Source of the DNA: Paraburkholderia unamae
Lineage (GTDB): Bacteria > Pseudomonadota > Gammaproteobacteria > Burkholderiales > Burkholderiaceae
Direction of reading: 5' to 3'
Assembly (NCBI RefSeq): GCF_003268775.1
Contig: NZ_QLSU01000006.1
Coordinates: 338,409 to 402,408, forward strand
Length of the DNA stretch: 64,000 nucleotides
Part shown: positions 8,455 to 16,746 of the stretch, in pieces
Position numbering within the stretch: the stretch's first letter is position 1
How the letters are laid out: each line of letters starts with the position of its first letter
Position numbers and translations under genes: made by a program
The notes under the pieces: generated by a model
The model's input: the letters and a program-made list of their open reading frames with translations, nothing else
Databases searched by the model: none
What the model was told of the DNA's origin: nothing

Positions 8455-9198
8455 ATGAATAGCGAGAACATCGAATCAAAAGTGGTGCTGATTACCGGCG
8501 CGAGCAGCGGCATTGGCGCCGAAACGGCGCGCTATCTGGGCGCGCGCGGCGCGCGGCTGCTGCTGGGCGCTCGCCGCACGCAGCGGCTTGCCGCGCTCTG
8601 CGAAGAGATTCGTTCGAGCGGCGGTGCGGCGGCCTGGCGCGCGCTCGACGTGACGCGCCGCGAGGACAACGTCGCGTTCGTGGAAGCGGCGCTGGCGGAG
8701 TATGGGCAAGTGGACGTGATCGTCAACAATGCGGGCGTCATGCCGCTTTCGCCCATGAATGCGCTCAAGGTCGACGAGTGGGACCGCATGGTCGACGTCA
8801 ACATCAAGGGCGTGCTGTACGGCGTGGCGGCGGTGTTGCCGGTGATGAACCGTCAGGGCTTCGGGCAGATCGTGAATGTGTCGTCCATCGGCGGGCTGCG
8901 GGTGTCGCCCACGGCGGCCGTCTACTGTGCGACGAAATACGCGGTGCGGGCGATCTCCGACGGTCTGCGCCAGGAGAACGACAAGCTGCGCGTGACGAGC
9001 ATTTGCCCCGGCGTGGTCACATCCGAGCTTGCCGACACCATCACGGACCCGGCCACCGCCGCGGCGATGGCCGCGTACCGCAGTATCGCGCTGGACCCGC
9101 AGGCCATCGCGGCGGCCATCGCCTATGCCATTTCGCAACCGGCCGACGTCGATGTGAACGAGATCGTGGTGCGCCCCACCGCGACGGTGGGCGGCTGA
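8455..9198 (+). CDS. Short-chain dehydrogenase/reductase (SDR), copy 2
   Basis: This 247-residue NAD(P)-dependent oxidoreductase is a compact classical SDR. The motifs are TGASSGIGAETA (coenzyme), NNAGVM (NNAG), NVSSIGG (catalytic Ser) and YCATKYA (catalytic Tyr and Lys). The ATG at 8455 gives the standard short N-terminus (MNSENIESKVVLITG). It is divergent from the second AraC regulator. It is not closely similar to the first SDR, so the two AraC/SDR units share architecture and regulatory DNA more than enzyme sequence. The substrate is unknown. Confidence 0.92.
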   Translation: MNSENIESKVVLITGASSGIGAETARYLGARGARLLLGARRTQRLAALCEEIRSSGGAAAWRALDVTRREDNVAFVEAALAEYGQVDVIVNNAGVMPLSPMNALKVDEWDRMVDVNIKGVLYGVAAVLPVMNRQGFGQIVNVSSIGGLRVSPTAAVYCATKYAVRAISDGLRQENDKLRVTSICPGVVTSELADTITDPATAAAMAAYRSIALDPQAIAAAIAYAISQPADVDVNEIVVRPTATVGG

Positions 9199-9224
9199 AG
9201 CGAGGGGGGGCTGCCGCGGCCTGA

Positions 9225-10004
9225 TCAGTTTCGGTACGACGAATCTCGTCGGTCAAGAAAGCGAAGCATGGCGGGCCACTCCATTTCTCCGTACGGGCGT
9301 CGTGTGGATGGCTTGTACAAGTAGTTGGTCTTCTCGATGACCTCGTCGGTTGGAAGATGCAGCTCGGCCTGGCAGGACATGGCGTCGACTTGCGCGCGGC
9401 ACGCATTCTCGAACCAGTAAGCGGCATTGAACGCCTGAGGAATGGATGCGCTGGCAACGAGCAGTCCGTGGTTGCGCAGCAACATCACTTCGGCGTTGCC
9501 GAGGTCCCGGGCAAGCGATTCGCGTTCCTCAAGATCGACAGCGACGCCTTGATAGTCGTGATAGGCAACGGTGCCGAATCGCATGGCCGTTTGCGTGAGA
9601 GGCAGCAGGCCGCATTTGAGCGCGCCAATGGCCATGCTCGCGCGGCTATGCGTGTGGATGACACACGTCACGTCCGGCCGGGCCGCGTGCACGGCGCTAT
9701 GAATGACGTATCCGGCCCGGTTCGCACCATACGTGCCTTCCAGAGGATTGAGCAGCTCGTTGCCTTCCAGGTCGATCGCGATCAGGCTCGATGCCGTGAT
9801 TTCTTCATACAGGTAGCCATATGGATTGATGAGGAGGCGTTCCTCCTCGCCGGGTACGCGAGCGGTAATGTGGTTGTAGATCAGGTCGCTCAAGCCGAAA
9901 TGCGGCATCAACCGATAGCATGCGGCAAGGTTCACGCGCGTGGTCCACTCTTCGTCGGATACGAGGTCGCGGACTTTCGAAAGTTTGTCTGTCTTGGTCA
10001 ACAT
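9225..10004 (-). CDS. Class II aldolase/adducin-family protein
   Basis: This 259-residue cytoplasmic protein has the class II aldolase fold, as in L-fuculose- or L-ribulose-phosphate metabolism and decarboxylase relatives. Visible are the substrate loop YNHITARVPGEEERLLINP, the metal-binding pair in CVIHTHSRAS (HxH) and a further His in LLRNHGLLVAS. These three His normally bind Zn2+. It is the last gene of a minus-strand operon with an MFS transporter and a LigI-like amidohydrolase. A retro-aldol or decarboxylation step on the product of that hydrolase is plausible but not proven. Confidence 0.87.
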   Translation of the reverse strand: MLTKTDKLSKVRDLVSDEEWTTRVNLAACYRLMPHFGLSDLIYNHITARVPGEEERLLINPYGYLYEEITASSLIAIDLEGNELLNPLEGTYGANRAGYVIHSAVHAARPDVTCVIHTHSRASMAIGALKCGLLPLTQTAMRFGTVAYHDYQGVAVDLEERESLARDLGNAEVMLLRNHGLLVASASIPQAFNAAYWFENACRAQVDAMSCQAELHLPTDEVIEKTNYLYKPSTRRPYGEMEWPAMLRFLDRRDSSYRN

Positions 10005-10040
10005 GGGGGCGTTCCTGAAGCGAAAGAGAAGAATCGGATC

Positions 10041-10922
10041 TCAAGAAAACTGGTAGAGCTGGGCAGGGTTATCCACCAGCACCTTCTGCTGGATCGCGGG
10101 ATCGGGCGCCCAGCGCATGAAGGCATCGAGCAATTCGCCGTCGTCGGGAATCGTGCCCTCGAATGAGGGATGCGGCCAGTCCGTGCCCCAGACGCACCGC
10201 TGCGGCGCGTACGCGATCAGGTTGGCTGCGATGTCGTCGACGTCTTCGAAGGGATACCCGGCGGCGGACGAACGGTACGCGCATACCTTGAGCCACACGC
10301 GGCCGCTGTCCAGGAGGGAGCGCAACGCGTCGTAAGCGGGGTGCTTCACGCCCCAGGTGCAAGGAACGTGGCCGAGGTGGTCGATCACGACTTCGGTTGG
10401 AAGTGCCTGGAGCGTCGGCGCGATCTCGGGCAATGCCGCGCCGTTGAGGAACACTTGCGTGTGCCATCCGAGCGGCGCGATCCGTTTGGCGAGCGCACTC
10501 AAATGCGCGGCCGGCGGCCCGCCCGGCGTGACCAGGTTGACGCGGACGCCGCGCACGCCCGCGTCGTGCATCCTCTTCAACTCGGCGTCGCTGATCGACG
10601 GATCGACGACCGCGACGCCACGGGCCCGCTTTTGCCCGAAGTGTTCGAGCGCGGCAAGCGTGCAGCGGTTGTCCGTGCCATAAACGCTTGCCTGCACGAT
10701 GACGACCCGCCCTGTACCGAGAATGTCCTGCACGGCCTCGTATTGCGCGATCGACGCTTCGGGCGGCGTATAGGCTCGGCTCGGGCTCAGCGGAAACCGG
10801 GCGTGGGGGCCAATGATGTGAATGTGACAGTCGCAGGCGTTCGCGGGTGCCTTTTTCAGCGGATGGCGGATCGACTGCCTTGCGGGCTGGCAGAGTGGTG
10901 GAGCAGTTGTTGCGGCATGCAT
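10041..10922 (-). CDS. Amidohydrolase-family protein, 2-pyrone-4,6-dicarboxylate hydrolase-like
   Basis: This 293-residue TIM-barrel hydrolase belongs to the LigI-like COG3618 group. The N-terminal HxH motif appears as CDCHIHIIGP. Conserved barrel blocks include VRGVRVNLVTPGG, VIDHLGH and the C-terminal WGTDWPHP with its conserved Asp. LigI relatives hydrolyse lactones such as 2-pyrone-4,6-dicarboxylate or L-rhamnono/fuconolactone. AAGGAG lies 10 bases before the ATG. It sits between an aromatic-acid-type transporter and an aldolase, which suggests a lactone intermediate, but the substrate is not fixed by the sequence. Confidence 0.88.
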   Translation of the reverse strand: MHAATTAPPLCQPARQSIRHPLKKAPANACDCHIHIIGPHARFPLSPSRAYTPPEASIAQYEAVQDILGTGRVVIVQASVYGTDNRCTLAALEHFGQKRARGVAVVDPSISDAELKRMHDAGVRGVRVNLVTPGGPPAAHLSALAKRIAPLGWHTQVFLNGAALPEIAPTLQALPTEVVIDHLGHVPCTWGVKHPAYDALRSLLDSGRVWLKVCAYRSSAAGYPFEDVDDIAANLIAYAPQRCVWGTDWPHPSFEGTIPDDGELLDAFMRWAPDPAIQQKVLVDNPAQLYQFS

Positions 10923-10967
10923 CGCGATAGAACTCCTTGCAATGTGCGAAGGGTGGGCGGAGCACGA

Positions 10968-12254
10968 TCAGGCCGTGTACCCTCTCGTGGCGTCGTTGTC
11001 CGTCTCGGGGGAACCGGCGGCTTCGTCCTCGGGCAAACTGCGGCCCAGTGTTTCCGGCAGCGTGAGGATGGCGAGAACCATGACCGCGTAAGCGCCGACG
11101 CCAAATATGGCGATGGCGTTCGCCAGCCCGACCTCGCTCGTGAGTTTGCCGACCAGCGCCGGGAATAGCGCGCCGATACCGCGGCCGAAGTTGTAGCAAA
11201 ACCCTTGCCCCGTGGCGCGGACACGCGTGGGGAAGAGTTCGGTCATGAACGGCCCCATCGGCGAGAACATCATGAAAGCACACAGTCCGAGCGGGAACCC
11301 CAGAAACAGCATGGTTTCGTTGCCGAAGGGCACCAGCATGTAGAGGGCGAGCAGAATCGCGGCGCCCACCGCGCTGACGAAGAAGGTCTTCTTGCGGCCA
11401 ATGAGGTCGGCGAGATAGGCGCCCAGCACAAACCCGACGAATGCGCCGGCGATCATGACGAAGGTATAGCCAGTAGTGCCAATGACCGAGAGGCCGCGCG
11501 TTGTTTTAAGGTAAGTCGGCAGCCAGATCAGGAATGTGTACGACCCGCCGATCGAACCTGTTGCCAGCGCCGACACGCGCAACGTGGTTGTCAGGTACTC
11601 GGGACGGAAGATCGCGAGCAGACCCGACGATTCAGCATGTTCTTTCCGGTTGCGCTGCTGCCCGAGATAAAGATGCGACTCGGGAACGTGACGCCGAACC
11701 CAAAAGACCAGCAAAGCAGGCGCGAGGCCGATCCAGAACAGCGCGCGCCACGCGATCGCTTCGGGCATGATCGAGAAGAACAAGCCGAACAGCAGCGCCG
11801 CGAGCCCCCAGCCTACCGCCCAGCCGCTCTGCACGATGCCCACGCTGCGGCCGCGATACTCCTTTCGAACGACTTCGCCAATCAGGACCGCGCCGGTCGC
11901 CCATTCGCCGCCAAATCCAAAACCCTGTAGCGCGCGACAGATGAAGAGTTGCTCGTAGTTCTGGGCAAAGCCGCTCAGAAACGTGAACAACGCGTACCAG
12001 AAAATCGTCACCTGCAATACGCGGACTCTTCCGAATCGATCAGCGGCGAAGCCCGAAAGCCATCCTCCCACCGCGGAGAGCAGCAGCGTGACGGTACCCA
12101 GCACGCCCGCCTGTGACGTATTGATATGCCACGTCAGCATGAGGGTCGGTATGACGAAACTGAAGATCTGGACGTCCAGCGCATCCAGCGTCCAGCCAAG
12201 GAAGCAGCCCGTCATCGTGCTTCGCTCAGTCTTGTTGAGATGCTTTATCCACAT
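10968..12254 (-). CDS. MFS transporter, aromatic/carboxylic acid:H+ symporter type
   Basis: This 428-residue, 12-helix inner-membrane transporter belongs to the major facilitator superfamily. Helix 1 carries GWTLDALDVQIFSF, the pattern of AAHS/metabolite:H+ symporters where an Asp is needed for transport. The loop 2-3 motif is GFAADRFGRVRV, and the second-half equivalent is LADLIGRKKT. The ATG at 12254 is preferred because GGAGA lies six bases before it. A codon 12 bases upstream is also in frame. It is the first gene of the operon with the hydrolase and aldolase and presumably imports their substrate. Confidence 0.9.
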   Translation of the reverse strand: MWIKHLNKTERSTMTGCFLGWTLDALDVQIFSFVIPTLMLTWHINTSQAGVLGTVTLLLSAVGGWLSGFAADRFGRVRVLQVTIFWYALFTFLSGFAQNYEQLFICRALQGFGFGGEWATGAVLIGEVVRKEYRGRSVGIVQSGWAVGWGLAALLFGLFFSIMPEAIAWRALFWIGLAPALLVFWVRRHVPESHLYLGQQRNRKEHAESSGLLAIFRPEYLTTTLRVSALATGSIGGSYTFLIWLPTYLKTTRGLSVIGTTGYTFVMIAGAFVGFVLGAYLADLIGRKKTFFVSAVGAAILLALYMLVPFGNETMLFLGFPLGLCAFMMFSPMGPFMTELFPTRVRATGQGFCYNFGRGIGALFPALVGKLTSEVGLANAIAIFGVGAYAVMVLAILTLPETLGRSLPEDEAAGSPETDNDATRGYTA

Positions 12255-12405
12255 GCCTGTCTCCATTGCCGTGCGCTTTTGGCAGCGCTTTTTTTAAGGA
12301 ACCTGGCGCGAACGCGATCAGGCGCGCGCAGGCCGCGCGTACCAGGTGGAGGAAGCTCCGGGTGCAGTCGATTCGTCAGTACACGCTAAATTGATGATAC
12401 GGATT

Positions 12406-12436
12406 TTCCTCGGCCGCAACTTTCGCCGCCGAGGAA
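12406..12436. promoter_or_regulatory. Inverted repeat in the MFS promoter region
   Basis: TTCCTCGGC (12406-12414) and GCCGAGGAA (12428-12436) form perfect 9-bp arms around 13 bases. The 355-base gene-free stretch 12255-12609 between the transporter start and the IclR stop holds this repeat, the TTCA...TGAA site at 12439 and little else. No U-run follows on either strand, so an operator seems more likely than a terminator. Confidence 0.4.
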
Positions 12437-12438
12437 TA

Positions 12439-12454
12439 GTTCACGGGTTGAAAT
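12439..12454. promoter_or_regulatory. Weak candidate IclR-type site upstream of the MFS operon
   Basis: GTTCACGGGTTGAAAT contains TTCA and TGAA arms. It matches about 10 of 16 positions of the GTTCAACATGTGAAAC motif found upstream of the hydroxy-acid cassettes. The neighbouring IclR protein is a paralogue of the two IclR proteins there, so a related site is plausible. Confidence 0.3.
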
Positions 12455-12609
12455 TCGTTGCCTTACGCCGGCGTTTCGCCGTGGGTGTGCATTGCGCTGC
12501 ACGATGGGCGATGGCGTGCGGGGGCGATGCGGCGCGTTGAGGTAGCGAGCGTTCTGGCGAGAAGGATTGCTGCGATGCGATCAGCAGGCGCAGTTTCTGC
12601 GCCGTGCTT

Positions 12610-13479
12610 TCATGTTTCGAGAACCGCCGATTCAATCTCCAGCGCGTCGGCGACGCGGCGCAGCTTCAAGCGGAGTTCGTCAACGCTCGACTCCGGAAAC
12701 TGCTCCGGCTTGCCCGTGATGACGAATGCCGCAAATGTCTCGCCTGCACGATTGCGCACGGGCAGCGCATACGCGAATGAATGGGGCACGAGGTCGCCGA
12801 GATTGAGGCCCATGCCATATTGAGCGGAGCGCTCTCTCATTCGCTTGAGGCCGTTGAGCCGGCCGTGGCCATGCCGCTTGATTTCCTGCTCGGTGTTTTC
12901 AGCGACGATTCGGCTGGCTTCGCGCTCCGGCAACGTCAGCAGGATGGCAAGGCCGCCGGCCGAGGTGATCAATGGCCTGCGGGTGCCCGGATGCATCATG
13001 GTTCCCGTATGAAGCGCGCTGCCCTCGCGCACGGCGCACACGAAATCGTCCCCGCTTCTCAGGAGCAGCATGGCAACGCAATTCATTTCGTGTGCGAACA
13101 CGCGAAGTATGGTTTCCGCGCTGCGCTGAAACTGGGCGTGCTCGGGCAGGGCGAGTCCGAGTTCGAACAGCAATGGGCCCGGCAAATAGTGACGGTCATC
13201 ATGGCGCTGCCGCACCAGCCGCTCGTCGACGAGGCGTGTCAATACGCGGTGCACGGTGGCCCGGTCCTCCTCGCATGCGTGGGCCAGGTCGCTGAGGCGC
13301 CATCCGATGCCTGGCCGGCTGGCGACCATGCGCATCACCTTGATGCTGCGCGAAAGACTGCGTGTGCCCGGCCGTTCCTGGGGCGCGCGAACCTGCTGCG
13401 CTTCGTTAGAGGGCGAGCCGCGAGACTCGGTCACCGCGCTGGCCACGCCGGTGGTGTGTGGATTCGCGACCTCGCGCAT
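12610..13479 (-). CDS. IclR-family transcriptional regulator
   Basis: This 289-residue regulator has a winged-helix DNA-binding domain after a roughly 40-residue N-terminal tail (SRSIKVMRMVASRPGIGWRL, then DLAHACEEDRATVHRVLTRL). The C-terminal IclR effector domain includes RRPLITSAGGLAILLTLP. The ATG at 13479 is preceded by GGAG at seven bases. It is closely related to the IclR proteins at 31506 and 52555 (shared RRPL-TSAGG and QEIKRHG blocks) and distinct from the one at 20786. It lies just upstream of, and in the same direction as, the MFS/amidohydrolase/aldolase operon, its likely target. Confidence 0.93.
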   Translation of the reverse strand: MREVANPHTTGVASAVTESRGSPSNEAQQVRAPQERPGTRSLSRSIKVMRMVASRPGIGWRLSDLAHACEEDRATVHRVLTRLVDERLVRQRHDDRHYLPGPLLFELGLALPEHAQFQRSAETILRVFAHEMNCVAMLLLRSGDDFVCAVREGSALHTGTMMHPGTRRPLITSAGGLAILLTLPEREASRIVAENTEQEIKRHGHGRLNGLKRMRERSAQYGMGLNLGDLVPHSFAYALPVRNRAGETFAAFVITGKPEQFPESSVDELRLKLRRVADALEIESAVLET

Positions 13480-13566
13480 GACAGGACTCCAGGTTGGGGC
13501 GGGCTGTTGCTCCCCATGGCGCGGAGCGGTACAGCGTTTTATACGGGCTTGCCGGGCTTGTTGATC

Positions 13567-13580
13567 CGTATATGTATACG
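13567..13580. promoter_or_regulatory. Short palindrome upstream of the IclR gene
   Basis: CGTATA-TG-TATACG is a perfect inverted repeat 88 bases upstream of the IclR start, in the 174-base gap behind the LysR gene. A -10-like TATAAA (minus strand, about 13539-13544) lies between it and the gene. It could be an autoregulatory site, but this is inferred from position only. Confidence 0.35.
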
Positions 13581-13653
13581 AGTCGTGGAAAGTACCAGGA
13601 GCGATGTGCGCCCGGAAAGCCCTGTTCCACGCCCTGGCGGGACGTTATTTCGT

Positions 13654-14538
13654 TCACCCCGATCTTAGGGTTTCCATCAGGTCCCGCACGCAGCCAGGCA
13701 TGCCATCGAGTTCGCGCACGAGCAGGCTGCGCTCGCGTATCGCCCACGGCTCTTCGAGCGGTACGGTAACGAGCCGCATCGTTTTGCGGTGCCGCACAGC
13801 GGCGGACTCCGGAATAATGCCGATGCCGACACCCGATTCGATCATCCGGCAGATTGCCTCATAGCTGGCAAGCTGAATACGCATGGGCAATGTCCGGCCG
13901 AGGTTCTCCACGTGTGACGCGACAAGATCGAACAGCGTGCTGCCTTCACGATAGGTGATGTGAGGATAGTCGAGGGTCTCGGCGAGCGTGACGGAGGGCT
14001 TTGCCGCGAGCTTGTGGCCCTCGGGCAAGGCCAGCAGAAGCCGGTCGGTGCTGTGGTGAATGACTTCGAGCCCCTGAGCTTCCACTGGACCTGCGATCAG
14101 GCCGATGTCCGCCGAGCCATCGAGCACGCCTCTGACGATTTCGCGCGACAGCCGCTCCTGAAGATCCACGGTGACCGCGGGGCGGGTGGCCAGGAATTGC
14201 GCCAGCACCTCCGGCAGATGCTCCGTTACCGCGGTGGTGTTGGCAAAGATGCGAACGTGGCCAAAGAAGCCGCTCCCATACTCCGCGAATTCGCTCTTCA
14301 CATAGTCGACCTGACGCAGGATCACTCTCGCGTGCGTCAAGAGTTTCTCGCCGGCGGGCGTGAGTGTCACGCCCCGGCTGTCGCGATAGAGCAGCCGGGC
14401 GCCAAGCTGGTTCTCCAGCGCCTTGATGCGCGCGCTGGTCGCGGCCGGCGACAGGTTGGCGCGCCGGGCGCCCTGGGTGACGCTCGACGACTCCGCTACG
14501 TGAATGAATACACGGATATCCGCGAGATCAAAGTGCAT
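13654..14538 (-). CDS. LysR-family transcriptional regulator
   Basis: This 294-residue regulator has the N-terminal LysR winged helix (DLADIRVFIHVAESSSVTQG, then SARIKALENQLGARLLYRD) and a C-terminal periplasmic-binding-like effector domain (about residues 90-290). The start MHFDLADI matches the family; the open frame extends 44 codons upstream without a credible N-terminus. It is divergent from the amidohydrolase/Rieske operon beginning at 14865, which it most likely controls. A T-N11-A palindrome stands in the shared intergenic region. Confidence 0.93.
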   Translation of the reverse strand: MHFDLADIRVFIHVAESSSVTQGARRANLSPAATSARIKALENQLGARLLYRDSRGVTLTPAGEKLLTHARVILRQVDYVKSEFAEYGSGFFGHVRIFANTTAVTEHLPEVLAQFLATRPAVTVDLQERLSREIVRGVLDGSADIGLIAGPVEAQGLEVIHHSTDRLLLALPEGHKLAAKPSVTLAETLDYPHITYREGSTLFDLVASHVENLGRTLPMRIQLASYEAICRMIESGVGIGIIPESAAVRHRKTMRLVTVPLEEPWAIRERSLLVRELDGMPGCVRDLMETLRSG

Positions 14539-14642
14539 GCCGGGTTGTTCCTGTTGCACGACGAGGGGCGCCCGACGGGCCGCTGCCTCGCGCGTCTGTG
14601 TCGGGCGGCGAGAGCTTGAGCGACGGCGGCGGTTCGCGAGCG

Positions 14643-14657
14643 TTCGGCTCAGCCGAA
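14643..14657. promoter_or_regulatory. Candidate LysR binding box
   Basis: TTCGGCT-C-AGCCGAA is a perfect 15-base palindrome with the T-N11-A form of LysR sites. It lies about 105 bases upstream of the LysR start. A partial copy, TTCGCCGAACG, follows at about 14690. This is the only clear structure in the 326-base divergent gap 14539-14864. Confidence 0.55.
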
Positions 14658-14864
14658 TCCGGGTCCCCAAAAAGCAAGATTCGCCGAACGCGCGGCCAAT
14701 AGTAGCATCATCGAACGCTCAACAACAACGCGATAAACGACAACGGCGGCGGCCAGGGCGTGGGTTGGAGCGGGTATCGCGAGGGACCGGGAGAAGGTGC
14801 CGGAACCACCCATCATTACTTCACAGTACTAATGAGTTTGAAACGATCAATGGTGAATTCACGC

Positions 14865-15962
14865 ATGAAAATCATCGATTCGGATGTTCACCCGTGGGTG
14901 CCGGGCGATATCGACGGCCTCAAACCTTATATGAGCAAGCACTGGCAGATGAAGTTCGAAGGCAAGCGCGCGACGCTGCCCGACCATCCGCTTCGTCCGC
15001 CGCTGGCGGGCGCGACCTCGATCCGCCGTGACGCCACGACACCGGCTGGCGGCATCGGCGGCTCCGACCCGCACTTCCTGCGCGAGGACCACCTGGACAA
15101 GCTCGACATCGAATATGCCGTGCTGTCGTCGATCCAGGCGGGCAAGCTCGTCTCGCTGCCGAACGCGGGTGAAGCCGTTGTCCTCGCGCGCGCCTTCAAC
15201 GATTACTTCATCGACAAATGGCTGGACGTGGACAGCCGCTACCGCCTTGCCATGTGCGTGGCGGCGCATGACCCGCACGAGGCCGCGAAGGAGATTCGCC
15301 GCATTGGCGGCAGGGAAGAGATCGTGGCGGTGTACCTGCCGCTTGTGAATATCCTGATGGGCAACACGCACTATTTCCCCATCTACGAGGCCGCCGAAGA
15401 ACTGGGCCTGCCGATCTTTCTCCACCCCACGGGTACGGAAGGCGCGTTTCAGACCAGCGTGGCGTTCGCGGGCGGCGTGCCCAGCACCTATATCGAGCGG
15501 CATTCCTGTTTCCCGCAAATCGCAATGGGAAACATCGCCAGCCTCTTGTTTGAAGGCGTATTCGTGCGCTTTCCAAAGCTGATGATCCTCGCTGCCGAAT
15601 TCGGCTTCGGATGGGTGCCGCATATGCTTTGGCGCTTCGATCAGAACTGGCGCCAGTTCCGCCGCGAAGTGCCCTGGCTCGAAAAGGAACCGAGTTCTTA
15701 CGTGCTGGACCACGTTCGCTTCACCAGCCAGCCGCTGGAGGAGCCCGAAAAAGACGAGTACCTGACGCAGATTCTCGAAATGGTGCATGCCGAGCGCACG
15801 ATCCTCTTCAGCACCGACTACCCGCACTGGGACACGGACTATCCGCAGACCACCTTCCAGCGTTTGCCCGCGACCATGAAGCAGCGCATTTTCCATGACA
15901 ACGCGGCCGAGTTGTTCAACCTGAAATCGCACTGCGCATTGGGAGCCACACATGGAGCATAA
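14865..15962 (+). CDS. Amidohydrolase-2 family protein (ACMSD/gamma-resorcylate decarboxylase superfamily)
   Basis: This metal-dependent TIM-barrel protein of about 365 residues is related to decarboxylases and hydrolases of aromatic and muconic acids. The first metal site is the variant DSDVHP in place of HxH. The barrel His is in IFLHPTGTEG, and the C-terminal Asp is in STDYPHWD. The chosen ATG has GGTGA eight bases upstream; in-frame ATGs at 14832 and 14850 are possible. The gene overlaps the Rieske gene by 11 bases. Amidohydrolases of this group are often encoded beside Rieske or ferredoxin genes in aromatic degradation loci. Reaction and substrate are unknown. Confidence 0.85.
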   Translation: MKIIDSDVHPWVPGDIDGLKPYMSKHWQMKFEGKRATLPDHPLRPPLAGATSIRRDATTPAGGIGGSDPHFLREDHLDKLDIEYAVLSSIQAGKLVSLPNAGEAVVLARAFNDYFIDKWLDVDSRYRLAMCVAAHDPHEAAKEIRRIGGREEIVAVYLPLVNILMGNTHYFPIYEAAEELGLPIFLHPTGTEGAFQTSVAFAGGVPSTYIERHSCFPQIAMGNIASLLFEGVFVRFPKLMILAAEFGFGWVPHMLWRFDQNWRQFRREVPWLEKEPSSYVLDHVRFTSQPLEEPEKDEYLTQILEMVHAERTILFSTDYPHWDTDYPQTTFQRLPATMKQRIFHDNAAELFNLKSHCALGATHGA

Positions 15963-16305
15963 CGTCGGCCGTCTGGACGAACTGCCGGAAAACGACGCGT
16001 TGACGCTCGACGTGGACGGCAGACCCGTGGGTGTATTCAAGGTCGGTCACAAGGTGTACGCCGTGAGGAACCTGTGCCCGCACAAGCGGGCGCCGCTGGC
16101 GCGAGGCACCGTTGAAGGCACGATGCTGCCCACCGCGTGCGCAGGCGAATACCGCTTTGGCATGGAAGGCCAGGTGCTCAAGTGCCCGTGGCATGGCTGG
16201 GAATTCGACATCGAAACGGGCCAGTGCCTGTTTGGCGTGAGCGACAGCCGCGTCAAGACCTACCCGGTCTCCGTGCGGGACGGGGACGTGTACGTGGACA
16301 TTTGA
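15952..16305 (+). CDS. Small Rieske [2Fe-2S] protein
   Basis: This 117-residue protein contains a single Rieske domain and no catalytic (SRPBCC) domain, so it should carry electrons like a Rieske ferredoxin. The ligand motifs are CPHKRAPL (C-x-H) and CPWHGW (C-x2-H). They are separated by about 33 residues, against the usual 15-17, because of an insert around TACAGEYRFGMEGQ. The ATG lies inside the end of the amidohydrolase gene in another frame. Next to it are a PcaC-like protein, a ferredoxin reductase and a plant/adrenodoxin-type ferredoxin, but no oxygenase alpha subunit. Confidence 0.88.
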   Translation: MEHNVGRLDELPENDALTLDVDGRPVGVFKVGHKVYAVRNLCPHKRAPLARGTVEGTMLPTACAGEYRFGMEGQVLKCPWHGWEFDIETGQCLFGVSDSRVKTYPVSVRDGDVYVDI

Positions 16306-16344
16306 AGTGCCCCTGCAAACCGCTCGAAACCACTGGGAAGCGAC

Positions 16345-16746
16345 ATGAACGAAGCAAAGCGAAGCGAGAAATTCGAACGAGGACTGGCAACGCGGCGTGC
16401 GGTGCTCGGCGACGAATACGTGGCGAAGGCGCTTGACAGCGCGACGGAATACAACTGGCCGATGCAACAACTCGTCACCGAGTATTGCTGGGACGAAATC
16501 TGGAATCGCCCCGGGCTGAGCCGCCGGGATCGTTCGCTGCTCAATCTCGGCATGATCTCGGCGCTCGGCCGCATGACCGAACTGAAGGCGCATGTGCGAG
16601 GCGCGATCAATAACGGGTGGACCCGCGAAGAACTGCGAGAGGTGTTCATGCAGGTCATGGTGTATTGCGGTGTGCCGGCGGCGGTCGACAGCTTTCGGAT
16701 AGTGCAGGAGGTGATCGCAGACATGGAAAGCGCCGGGAAATCATGA
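16345..16746 (+). CDS. Carboxymuconolactone decarboxylase (PcaC/AhpD)-family protein
   Basis: This 133-residue all-helical protein resembles PcaC, which decarboxylates gamma-carboxymuconolactone in the protocatechuate pathway. The core is LLNLGMISALGRMTELKAHV, followed by RGAINNGWTREELREVF and VYCGVPAAVDSF. The AhpD-type CxxC is absent, so a decarboxylase-like role is more likely than a peroxidase one. It overlaps the next gene as ATGA. No other pca genes are present, so the substrate is probably a different ring-derived acid. Confidence 0.88.
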   Translation: MNEAKRSEKFERGLATRRAVLGDEYVAKALDSATEYNWPMQQLVTEYCWDEIWNRPGLSRRDRSLLNLGMISALGRMTELKAHVRGAINNGWTREELREVFMQVMVYCGVPAAVDSFRIVQEVIADMESAGKS

